The position numbers and the translations under genes are program-made. A stretch of DNA of 42,340 nucleotides from the NCBI GenBank assembly GCA_002477275.1, contig DLOU01000057.1, positions 1-42,340 of the forward strand, given 5' to 3'. The notes under the pieces were generated by a model, which did not search any database, was not told where the DNA came from, and worked only from the letters and a program-made list of their open reading frames with translations. This document shows positions 25,212-31,724 of this stretch, piece by piece; position 1 is the first letter of the stretch, and every line of letters begins with the position of its first letter. Origin of the DNA: Caryophanales bacterium UBA7476. GTDB lineage: Bacteria; Bacillota_I; Bacilli_A; RF39; UBA660.

Positions 25212-25272
25212 ACCTAGTTCTTGGCGACTAGGTAACACACTACGATATTGGCAAAGCCAATAACGATGTGTG
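25212..25272 (-). other. Candidate oriT with pMV158-type nick core
   Basis: On the minus strand TAGTGTGTTA (25242-25233) equals the pMV158 MobM nick core (TAGTGTG/TTA). The 5' side of the nick is a hairpin that ends exactly there: CACAC, CG and ATTGGC (25236-25252) pair with GCCAAT, CG and GTGTG (25256-25272). A second inverted repeat CCTAGT/ACTAGG (25213-25232) flanks the other side. The element carries a relaxase of the same family (20505-21785), although about 3.4 kb away. Confidence 0.6.
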
Positions 25273-25305
25273 CAAAGGGAGAAGCCCTTTTGAAACCCCT
25301 TTTAA

Positions 25306-25349
25306 GCAACATATTACAAAGTTTCACAATGTAATATTGTTGCCTTTTT
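25306..25349 (+). terminator. Strong terminator of the cargo operon
   Basis: GCAAC and ATATTAC (25306-25317) pair with GTAATAT and GTTGC (25331-25343) with one bulged T, followed by five T. Confidence 0.7.
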
Positions 25350-25376
25350 ATTTCACTAACGTTTCATAAAAAGAAA

Positions 25377-25429
25377 AAAAAGGACTACCACTTTCATCAG
25401 CATAGCTGACAAAACGTGATAGCCTTTTT
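25377..25429. terminator. Hairpin with conserved internal loop, copy 1
   Basis: Outer stem AAAAAGG and CTA-CAC (25377-25391) with GTG-TAG and CCTTTTT (25416-25429). The apical stem is TCAGC-ATA-GCTGA (25397-25409). The internal-loop strands CCACTTTCA and CAAAACGTG are shared with the hairpin at 25512-25573. It has A and T runs on both sides, so it can terminate both strands. Confidence 0.65.
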
Positions 25430-25435
25430 AATGAA

Positions 25436-25487
25436 AATAACCTTAATGCTAAAGTCTTACGACTAAAGCAAAAAGGTTATTTTTTCT
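25436..25487. terminator. Hairpin between the two conserved-loop hairpins
   Basis: AATAACCTT (25436-25444) pairs with AAGGTTATT (25473-25481), with an inner AGTC-TTAC-GACT stem and a T run. Bidirectional layout. Confidence 0.65.
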
Positions 25488-25511
25488 TTTGTTATCACAA
25501 AAGTATTGATG

Positions 25512-25573
25512 AATAAAATTACATTTCCCACTTTCATTGTCTTACGACAACAAAACGTGTTCGTAATTTTATT
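25512..25573. terminator. Hairpin with conserved internal loop, copy 2
   Basis: Outer stem AATAAAATTAC (25512-25522) with GTAATTTTATT (25563-25573). Apical stem TTGTC-TTAC-GACAA (25537-25550). The loop strands CCACTTTCA and CAAAACGTG are identical to copy 1, while both stems differ. It overlaps the stop codon of the minus-strand membrane gene. Confidence 0.65.
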
Positions 25574-26015
25574 TCTTCTTATTATATGTTTTTTCTAGTA
25601 ATATTGCAGTATCTCTTTTTGCTACATATATTGCTAAATAAGTCACGAGTTCATAAGCAACCATTACAACGAAGAAGACTATAATAATTATTGGATTGTT
25701 AATTATTCCTTTTTTTACGTAATCAATAAATTGTATAGTTAAATATATTACTCCATAGATTAGTGTTGATACTACTGTTGTATCATCAAAAGATCGTTGT
25801 ATCACTCTTGATTCTTCTTTATCAACATTTAATCCTCTTACACTCCATCTTCCAATTACCATTAACACTAACACCATCAAGAATGGAGTAATAACCCAAT
25901 ATAAATTATAGCCATAATCATTTTTGAGAATTAAAACAAACACTAAACTTACTACCATAAAAACATTTAATAATACTATTCCAATATTTCTTATTAGATT
26001 TTTATTTCTTTGCAT
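25569..26015 (-). CDS. Four-helix membrane protein coupled to an XRE regulator
   Basis: A 148-residue protein with about four hydrophobic helices (near residues 10-30, 36-55, 82-100, 106-130) and charged ends. No known motif. Its start overlaps the end of the XRE gene by 14 bases, so the two are co-translated and probably act together, for example as a regulator and its membrane partner. Confidence 0.6.
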   Translation of the reverse strand: MQRNKNLIRNIGIVLLNVFMVVSLVFVLILKNDYGYNLYWVITPFLMVLVLMVIGRWSVRGLNVDKEESRVIQRSFDDTTVVSTLIYGVIYLTIQFIDYVKKGIINNPIIIIVFFVVMVAYELVTYLAIYVAKRDTAILLEKTYNKKK

Positions 26016-26514
26016 TTCTGTTTCTCTCCTTTACTTTTAAACTTTGAATTAAATTAACAATTTCTTTAGAAGTATTGATTTGATATTCAGTATCTTCTAT
26101 TGTATGTATAAGTAATTCTTCTTCACTTTCTGATATGTTATTTTTTTCTTTATCTTTTAATTTGTCCTTGCACGAACTAACTAATTGTGTAGAATTAGTA
26201 ATACTACCTAAAACATTGATTTCAGCCTCATTTAACTCATCTAAATTCATTTTTTCATAATAAGCCTTAATAAAAGGATTTAATGAACTAACTTCCATAC
26301 CTAAACCTATCATATACATCATTTCATTATAATTTACGTTTATATGTTGACTAATCTTTCTTAAAGTTTTAGGGTTAGGTATTTCTCTTTCTCCTGATTC
26401 AATTTTAGATAATTCAGCATTACTAATATTTGCAATTTTAGCAAGTTGTCTTTGAGAAAGTTTTGCTTTTTCTCGTGCTTCAGCGATTATCTCGCCAATC
26501 TTTTTTTCTTGCAT
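26002..26514 (-). CDS. XRE-family transcriptional regulator of the element
   Basis: A 170-residue protein with an N-terminal HTH_3 domain (IGEIIAEAREKAKLSQRQLA, ISNAELSKIESGEREIPNP) and a C-terminal helical region that may mediate oligomerisation. ATG 26514 is preferred because GAGGTG lies 7 bases upstream. It is divergent from the small-gene operon starting at 26668, and the gap between them holds repeated operator-like sequences. It probably represses that operon, which leads towards the recombinase. Confidence 0.85.
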   Translation of the reverse strand: MQEKKIGEIIAEAREKAKLSQRQLAKIANISNAELSKIESGEREIPNPKTLRKISQHINVNYNEMMYMIGLGMEVSSLNPFIKAYYEKMNLDELNEAEINVLGSITNSTQLVSSCKDKLKDKEKNNISESEEELLIHTIEDTEYQINTSKEIVNLIQSLKVKERNRNAKK

Positions 26515-26539
26515 TGTAATACACCTCACAAATACATAA

Positions 26540-26647
26540 TAACATATATGTTACCTAAAATCAACAAAATATATAAAAATGTTTTCAAAAAGTATTGACA
26601 ACTTAGTAATTATTATGTATATTGTATGTGTTACCAAAAATTAACAA
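26540..26647. promoter_or_regulatory. Operator/promoter region between the XRE gene and the rightward operon
   Basis: TAACATATATGTTA (26540-26553) is a perfect palindrome. TTGACA (26595-26600) and TATATT (26618-26623), 17 bases apart, form a near-consensus rightward promoter. The sequence TATGTTACC-AAAAT-AACAA occurs at about 26547-26568 and again, slightly changed, at about 26625-26647, next to the -10. These are likely binding sites of the XRE regulator. Confidence 0.6.
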
Positions 26648-26667
26648 GAAAGGAGGAACTGATATGA

Positions 26668-26928
26668 ATGATGTTAAACAAATTCAAAATACCACAAGAG
26701 ATTTGGGAAGATAAAAGAATCCCAAAAGAAACGAAGTATATTTACTCTTATATCTATACCAAAGGTTTTGATAGAATTATCACAGATATAAATATAGGAG
26801 AAATACAACAAACCATTAAAATTAAAAATAAGGGTTTGAAAAGAAGTCTTGAGATATTAAAACAATTAAAATATCTAAAATATTTTCAAGAATATTCAAA
26901 TGGAATGTACACAATAACACTTAACTAA
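26668..26928 (+). CDS. Small winged-helix-like protein
   Basis: An 86-residue protein that resembles the N-terminal winged-helix part of replication initiator or phage replication-like proteins (FKIPQEIWEDKRIPKETKYIYSYIY, then a helix-turn-helix of GEIQQTIKIKNKGLKRSLEILKQ). It lacks a catalytic domain. A second ATG at 26664 in another frame gives only 16 codons. It is the first gene of the rightward operon. A role in element replication or regulation is inferred. Confidence 0.55.
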   Translation: MMLNKFKIPQEIWEDKRIPKETKYIYSYIYTKGFDRIITDINIGEIQQTIKIKNKGLKRSLEILKQLKYLKYFQEYSNGMYTITLN

Positions 26929-26934
26929 AGTGCC

Positions 26935-27125
26935 GAAAAGCGTTAGTTATAAGAGGTACAGTAAGATGAAAGGCTTATGTTAGTACCTATTCTAGTAATA
27001 GAATGAATCTAGTTTGAAATAAGACATACTCAAAGAACTATTAAAATAAAAAGAAATGTATGTGTTATTTCAAATAATATAATCCGATGAAACAGGATTT
27101 AAAATAAAGTTTCAGGGATAACTTT
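26935..27125 (+). ncRNA. Multi-hairpin structured region between small genes
   Basis: A 270-base gap without a gene. It holds GGTAC/GTACC, ATTCTA/TAGAAT, a 17-base inverted repeat TTTGAAATAAGACATAC (27013-27029) with its near-perfect complement (27058-27074, one mismatch), AATCC/GGATT and GAAAC/GTTTC. Could be a regulatory RNA, a replication-origin structure or a processed leader; class not identified. Confidence 0.4.
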
Positions 27126-27204
27126 GCTTATTTTTAGTAGTTAGACTTGTAGATAATACAGGTTTTTTTGTTGTTTAAATCAAATAAAGGAAAGGAGAAT
27201 GTCT

Positions 27205-27450
27205 ATGAGAGAATTAACAAGAGTTGATATTGTAAAAAACAGAGTTGATACGATCCCACAATACTATATTTTAGATTACTTAAAGAAAAACTTAAATATA
27301 GATGAATTTAAAATATATCTAGTTAATCGTAATAGTATCAAAGTTATTGATTCAACAGGAGATTATTTATATTTTAATTGTGATGACAATACAAAAGAAG
27401 TAACTTATCATGAAAAACCAAAAGAAAAAGAATATGAAATAGGATTATAA
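27205..27450 (+). CDS. Small protein of unknown function
   Basis: An 81-residue protein (ATG 27205, 7 bases after AAAGGAG; ATG 27199 is too close). Mixed alpha/beta, with no recognised motif. It is followed 4 bases later by the HTH_36-like gene, so it is part of the same operon. Confidence 0.5.
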   Translation: MRELTRVDIVKNRVDTIPQYYILDYLKKNLNIDEFKIYLVNRNSIKVIDSTGDYLYFNCDDNTKEVTYHEKPKEKEYEIGL

Positions 27451-27454
27451 GACT

Positions 27455-27712
27455 ATGGGTTGCATTATACTAGATGATTCCATAGTTAAAAGTAATAAGA
27501 TAAATTCCACAGAAAAACTTGTATATGGTGTTATTCTATCACTTGCGAATAATAAAGGTTATTGTTATGCAAGTAATGATTATATAAGTGATAAAGTAAA
27601 CCTATCTAAAAGAACGATTACTAATTCTATCAGCGAACTAAAAAGAGCAAATTATATAAGAGTTGAATACGTAAACTTTGAAAGACACATCTATCCCATA
27701 CAAACAGAGTAG
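27455..27712 (+). CDS. Helix-turn-helix (HTH_36-like) protein
   Basis: An 85-residue protein matching the HTH_36 pattern: STEKLVYGVILSLANNKGYCYASNDYISDKVNLSKRTITNSISEL. The domain is typical of the N-terminus of replication-initiation-like proteins of mobile elements; here it stands alone. Probably DNA-binding, acting in replication or gene control of the element. Confidence 0.7.
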   Translation: MGCIILDDSIVKSNKINSTEKLVYGVILSLANNKGYCYASNDYISDKVNLSKRTITNSISELKRANYIRVEYVNFERHIYPIQTE

Positions 27713-27883
27713 CAATATTCTTCTATACCCTATGGAAGAATACTGCTATACCCCATAGCAAAATACTTCTACCAAAGAATATAAGAATAATAAATAAGTA
27801 TAATAAATAAATATTTTAATTATATTTAAATTTATTTTAAGTAATTTAAATAACTAAAGAAATTAAATGAAAGGATTTGATAT

Positions 27884-28324
27884 ATGGATTATGAAAATGT
27901 AAATTATAATGAGGTTATCATATCAGGAATAATCAATGTTATCACAGATACTAATGATAAGTATATTAAATTTGGCTTAACAACTAACAAATATACTTTA
28001 AATGATGATAAAAAGGTTTATGTAAGTTTAAATATATCAAGAGAATTATATAACACTTATCAAGATTATTTTGTTAAAGGAAATAAAGTCTTTATCAAAG
28101 GTTATTTAAATTCTTATATTGATAAAAATAAACACATACAAAGTTTTATTACCACAACTGATATTTCAAATAACCCAAATGACATTATTACAGGAAGAAA
28201 AGCACCACATATTAGGTATGATCCTGATGGTGTTATGGTATGGAATGGCAAACGTTGTGAGTCAATTCCACCTACAAAAGAAGAACTACAAGAAATGCAA
28301 GAATTATTAAGCGATTATAAATAG
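27884..28324 (+). CDS. Single-stranded DNA-binding-like OB-fold protein
   Basis: A 146-residue protein with the layout of a small SSB-like OB fold: VIISGIINV, KYIKFGLTTNKY, KVYVSLNISREL, VKGNKVFIKGYLNSY, then a final strand with SFITTTDI, followed by a flexible tail. It has no acidic tip like a canonical SSB. Such genes are common on mobilizable elements and would protect transferred single strands. Preceded by about 170 bases of AT-rich sequence with no gene. Confidence 0.6.
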   Translation: MDYENVNYNEVIISGIINVITDTNDKYIKFGLTTNKYTLNDDKKVYVSLNISRELYNTYQDYFVKGNKVFIKGYLNSYIDKNKHIQSFITTTDISNNPNDIITGRKAPHIRYDPDGVMVWNGKRCESIPPTKEELQEMQELLSDYK

Positions 28325-28398
28325 TATTGAAACGGAGGAAATGAGATTATATATGAAAAAGAATTATTATTAAAATTTAAGAGAAAGGGGGAAGTTTA

Positions 28399-28551
28399 TT
28401 GAACGATACTAAAAAACTAACACAAATTGAAATTGAAAATATATTAGATGAAACAATTAACTTATCAATAATAAGTAAATTACTGAATTTAAAACTTATT
28501 ACAGAAAAACAATATTACGTACTGAAAGAAAAAATAAAGAATTTTTATTAA
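28399..28551 (+). CDS. SHOCT-like small protein upstream of the recombinase
   Basis: A 50-residue protein starting with TTG, 6 bases after a strong AAAGGGGGA site. The C-terminal part ISKLLNLKLITEKQYYVLKE fits the SHOCT-type short helical pattern (LLxxGLITExEF). A gene of this type, with a similar size and place, is often found just before large serine recombinases of mobilizable transposons. Confidence 0.6.
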   Translation: MNDTKKLTQIEIENILDETINLSIISKLLNLKLITEKQYYVLKEKIKNFY

Positions 28552-28607
28552 AAGGCTACAGGAATGTACAAAAATAAGATATAATAAATACAGAGGACAT
28601 TTATTTA

Positions 28608-30356
28608 ATGTCTAACATTAAAAGAAAGAGAGGTAAAATGGCGATTGTTGAGGTTATTAAAAGTAATAATCTCATAACCGAAGAAATCAATACTGAAAAT
28701 AAACTAAAGAAAGTATGTGCATATTGTAGAGTTTCAACAGATAGTGAGGAACAATTAACAAGTTATTCATCACAAATAAAACATTATTCAGCACAGATAA
28801 AAGCGAATCCAAATTGGGAGTTTGTAGGAATATATGCTGATGAGGGTATAAGTGGAACACAAGTTAAAAAACGTACTGAATTTCAAAGAATGATAAACGA
28901 TGCTTTAAATGGTAAGATAGATATTATTATAGCAAAATCAATATCAAGATTTGCAAGAAATACTATTGATACCTTAAAGTATGTAAGAGATTTAAGAGAA
29001 CGTAAAGTTGATGTGTATTTTGAAAAGGAAAATATTCACACATTAGAACTTGAAAGTGAAATGTTTTTAACACTCTTTAGTGCATTTGCTCAAGCAGAAA
29101 GTGAATCAACTTCTCAAAACGTAAAAATGGGAATAAAAGCAATGATGAAACGAGGAGAATTTGTTGGTAAAGCAGAATGTTATGGCTATAAATGGAATAA
29201 GGAAACAAAGACACTAGAAGTTTACGAAGAACAAGCAAATGTTGTTAGAATGATATTTAATTGGTATGCTGATGGAGTTGGAACACGAACGATTGCTAAT
29301 AGACTTAATGAAGAAGGCTATAAAACTTATACAGGTAAAAACTTTAGTCAACAAGGTGTAAGAGAAATGATTTCTAATGAAAAATATGTTGGAGATTTAT
29401 TGTGTCAAAAGTATTACACGATAAGTCCTCTAACCCATAAGAAAACAAGAAATTATGGCGAACGTGAAAAATATTATGTCAAAGATCATCATACACCTAT
29501 CATTACAAGAGATGTTTGGAACAAAGTACAAGAAATACTAACAAAAAGAAGTAAGAAGATAATCCCTGATGGCAAAAGTCATACAAGTAAATTCACAAGT
29601 CAATATGCTTTTAGTTCTAAAATAGAATGTGGACTATGTGGAACAAATTATGCTCGTAGAGTTAGTGGCAAATATAAAGATGGAAGTCAAAAAGTTTATT
29701 GGGCTTGTTATCATAAAGTAGTTAAGAAAAGTAATTGCGAACACTCTATAACCTTTAGAGAAGATATTTTAAAAGATTTATTCATACAAATTTATAACTC
29801 TATTGTAGAGAAAAAGCATAAGACAAAATATAAGTTATTAAAGGCAATACGTGAAACTTTAGAAAGTGATGATAGCAAGACTAAAATTGATAAACTTTAT
29901 AAGGAACTAGAATCACAACAAAAAAGATTATCTAATTTAATTGATATGAAACTAGATGATTATGAGAACAAAAATGCTTATACTGAAAAGGAAAAAGAAA
30001 TAAATAGTAAAATCAAAAGTCTTAATGATGAAATCTATCAATTAGAGTTAGAAAACAATAATAACAAAGAAATTTCTAAAAGACTAAAAGAGATAGAAGA
30101 AGTTGTGTTTGAAAGTGAGAAATCTTTAAAAGAATTTGATGAGGCAACATTTGAAAATTTAGTTGAAAAAATCATAATAGGCGAAAAAGATGAAAATGGA
30201 AATGAGAATCCTAATGTTATTAGATTTATTTTAAAAATTGGTGGAGATTATAAAGCCATAATCTCCCCAAACAATAATAGTATTGATGATGTGTCATTTG
30301 AACAAGGAAACAGGTATATGCTTGCCAGATGCAGGAACTATGCCAGAGCTTTGTGA
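28608..30356 (+). CDS. Large serine recombinase (integrase) with chromosomally encoded C-terminal tail
   Basis: A 582-residue site-specific recombinase. The resolvase domain is at residues 35-190, with the catalytic Ser in YCRVSTDSEEQ and the Arg in KSISRFARN. The recombinase domain follows (CYGYKWNKETKTLEV..EEQANVVRMIFNWYADG), then a zinc ribbon (CGLCGTNYARR..WACYHK) and a coiled coil at about 430-520. ATG 28638 (AGAGAGG site) is an alternative start. Residues 570-582 (YMLARCRNYARAL) come from chromosomal DNA beyond the core at 30313-30314. In the circular element the frame goes on into 20209-20358, giving about 618 residues. The present form may therefore be altered in activity. Confidence 0.9.
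   Translation: MSNIKRKRGKMAIVEVIKSNNLITEEINTENKLKKVCAYCRVSTDSEEQLTSYSSQIKHYSAQIKANPNWEFVGIYADEGISGTQVKKRTEFQRMINDALNGKIDIIIAKSISRFARNTIDTLKYVRDLRERKVDVYFEKENIHTLELESEMFLTLFSAFAQAESESTSQNVKMGIKAMMKRGEFVGKAECYGYKWNKETKTLEVYEEQANVVRMIFNWYADGVGTRTIANRLNEEGYKTYTGKNFSQQGVREMISNEKYVGDLLCQKYYTISPLTHKKTRNYGEREKYYVKDHHTPIITRDVWNKVQEILTKRSKKIIPDGKSHTSKFTSQYAFSSKIECGLCGTNYARRVSGKYKDGSQKVYWACYHKVVKKSNCEHSITFREDILKDLFIQIYNSIVEKKHKTKYKLLKAIRETLESDDSKTKIDKLYKELESQQKRLSNLIDMKLDDYENKNAYTEKEKEINSKIKSLNDEIYQLELENNNNKEISKRLKEIEEVVFESEKSLKEFDEATFENLVEKIIIGEKDENGNENPNVIRFILKIGGDYKAIISPNNNSIDDVSFEQGNRYMLARCRNYARAL
30291..30330 (+). other. attR junction of the integrated element
   Basis: GTGTCATTTG (30291-30300), 12 bases, then the GG core (30313-30314). 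To the right the chromosomal frame reads ATATGCTTGCCAGATGC. With attL it gives an attP of 46 bases with perfect 10-base arms and an attB within the HTH coding region. Confidence 0.85.
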
Positions 30357-30801
30357 AATACTAAATATTTCTATTAATGATCTATTTAGTGGTGAGAAAG
30401 TGGATATGAAAGACAATGAAAAGAAACTAGAAGAAAACTTAATTGAAATGGCAAAATTAAAGGAGGAGAAAGATAAACAACTTTTGACACTAGAATATGT
30501 ATTGGGATTTACTGCATCAGTTTCATTCTTAGTTTTAATGTTTGTAGCATCTTATGTTGAAATGCAGACTGTTGCAAGAATTATACTAATTACCTTAGGA
30601 TTTATTTCTTTCATGATTGGATGTTTTTATGGTATTAAGATAGAACAAGTAGCTGGATACTATGAATGTGATAATTGCCATCATAAATATATTCCTACAT
30701 ATAAAAGTGTATTTCTTGCTATGCATATGGGAAGAACAAGATATATGAAATGTCCTAAATGTAATAAGAGAAGTTGGAATAAAAAAGTTCTAAACAAATA
30801 G
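30315..30801 (+). pseudogene. 3' fragment of the split XRE regulator gene (membrane and zinc-ribbon part)
   Basis: This continues the 5' fragment at 20087-20208 from ICLPDAG. It encodes the end of the HTH domain (ELCEILNISINDLFSGE), a charged helix, two membrane helices, and a zinc-ribbon-like end with CDNC and CPKC pairs. There is no ribosome site for its in-frame starts (for example ATG 30340-30342), so it is probably silent unless read from the recombinase transcript. The rebuilt protein is 202 residues. Confidence 0.88.
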
Positions 30802-30802
30802 T

Positions 30803-30825
30803 AAAAAGGTCAAAAACCTTTTTTC
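30803..30825 (+). terminator. Terminator after the split XRE gene
   Basis: AAAAAGGT (30803-30810) pairs with ACCTTTTT (30816-30823), followed by T. It now ends the recombinase transcript as well. Confidence 0.7.
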
Positions 30826-30918
30826 TTTCTATCAAAAAATATATATTATTGTAAAAAAATAATAAAATATGATAATATATATTTAATAAGATAAAAATAA
30901 AATATGTAGGTGAGAAGT

Positions 30919-31332
30919 ATGGAAGAAAATAAAACTAAAACAGAAGAAGAAATAAGGGAAGAAGTAAGAGCTGAATTACAAAAAGAAGCTGAAATAAAGG
31001 AACAAGCAAAAAAAAATTTTGAAGAAGAACAAAAAAAAGAAGAAATGAAAAAGTATAATTCACAAAATAGAAAAAGAAGTGTTTTTAAATTTTTTTATAA
31101 TATTATAATTACACTAGTTATATTATTTGTTTTATTTGAAACCATTATGGGACTTTTAGATATGCAAAGACTAAATGATGAAAAAGAGCCATATTGGTAT
31201 TTAGATGTAAAAGAAGAAGAAAATGAAGGACAAAAAATAACTAAATATAATTTAGGATTATATGTAATTAAAAAAGTACAAGATAGTAAAGGAATCAAAA
31301 TTGTATTAAAACCATTCTTCTTTAAAGATTAA
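30919..31332 (+). CDS. Small coiled-coil membrane protein, function unknown
   Basis: A 137-residue protein with a highly charged Glu/Lys coiled coil (residues 5-50), one membrane helix (about 60-80) and an extracellular tail. No family recognised. ATG 30919 lies after AGGTGAG; a GTG at 30910 overlaps that site. Confidence 0.55.
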   Translation: MEENKTKTEEEIREEVRAELQKEAEIKEQAKKNFEEEQKKEEMKKYNSQNRKRSVFKFFYNIIITLVILFVLFETIMGLLDMQRLNDEKEPYWYLDVKEEENEGQKITKYNLGLYVIKKVQDSKGIKIVLKPFFFKD

Positions 31333-31635
31333 AAAATATTTTATAGTTAAAATCAAAGATACAAATTAAATGAAATTTGTATTTTTTCCTTTATAAATTA
31401 AATGTAATGATATTATCTTAGATATAGAAATAAAAAGGTAGTAGGAAAAGTACAAATAAAAAAAAATATGCTGAATTAATTAGTAATTATAAAAACACTA
31501 TATTCTTAATTTGAATATCATTTATAGTTTATTAATAGGTGAATAATTATTCGCCTTTTCTTATTGTTAAAATAGTTCTATAATATATATAAAGAAACTA
31601 TACTTATACATAAAAATATCTATAAAAAGAAGAAT
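31333..31635. terminator. Gene-free gap with two terminator-like hairpins
   Basis: ATACAAATT (31359-31367) pairs with AATTTGTAT (31374-31382), then T, the probable end of the preceding gene. GGTGAATA (31538) pairs with TATTCGCC (31555) and a T-rich run, with a very short loop. I see no gene between them. Confidence 0.5.
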
Positions 31636-31684
31636 GCAACCGAAATTTTACATAATTTCCAACCAAAATGTATAGAATGCAACC
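31636..31684 (+). promoter_or_regulatory. GCAAC-flanked promoter of the XRE gene at 31725
   Basis: TTTACA (31647-31652) and TGTATA (31669-31674), 16 bases apart, bracketed by GCAAC (31636-31640) and GCAACC (31679-31684). The bracket spacing (43 bases) almost equals that at 18125-18172 (42), and TAATTTCCAA in the spacer is shared. Confidence 0.6.
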
Positions 31685-31724
31685 TAAAAAAATAATATGA
31701 TTAATGCATGAAAGAGGTGATTGT

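Larger units (their letters stand above)
20209..30314 (+). mobile_element. 10.1 kb integrative mobilizable element with MobV relaxase and large serine recombinase
   Basis: The boundaries are set by the split XRE gene and the rebuilt attP. Gene order: displaced recombinase tail, MobV relaxase, tandem-HTH regulator (minus), membrane cargo operon with VanZ-like gene, oriT-like site and hairpin array, membrane protein plus XRE regulator (minus), HTH and SSB-like small genes, SHOCT-like small gene, serine recombinase. No conjugative pore genes are present, so it would rely on a helper element for transfer. The parts recall Tn4451-type mobilizable transposons, with a different integration target. 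Confidence 0.88.

Noticed and set aside
25170..25580. CRISPR or tRNA-like region
   Set aside because: The repeats are hairpin arms with different stems, without regular spacers and without a tRNA cloverleaf or CCA-type end.
20209..30314. Element as a prophage or full conjugative element
   Set aside because: There are no capsid, portal, terminase or type IV secretion genes; only mobilization, recombination and small replication-like genes.
30283..30801. Independent gene starting at TTG or ATG just left of 30315
   Set aside because: The first residues come from element DNA in a different frame from the recombinase, no ribosome site is present, and the rest is clearly the 3' half of the split XRE gene.
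31389..31537. Small RNA between the two terminator-like hairpins
   Set aside because: No convincing promoter or conserved structure; the second hairpin has an almost absent loop.
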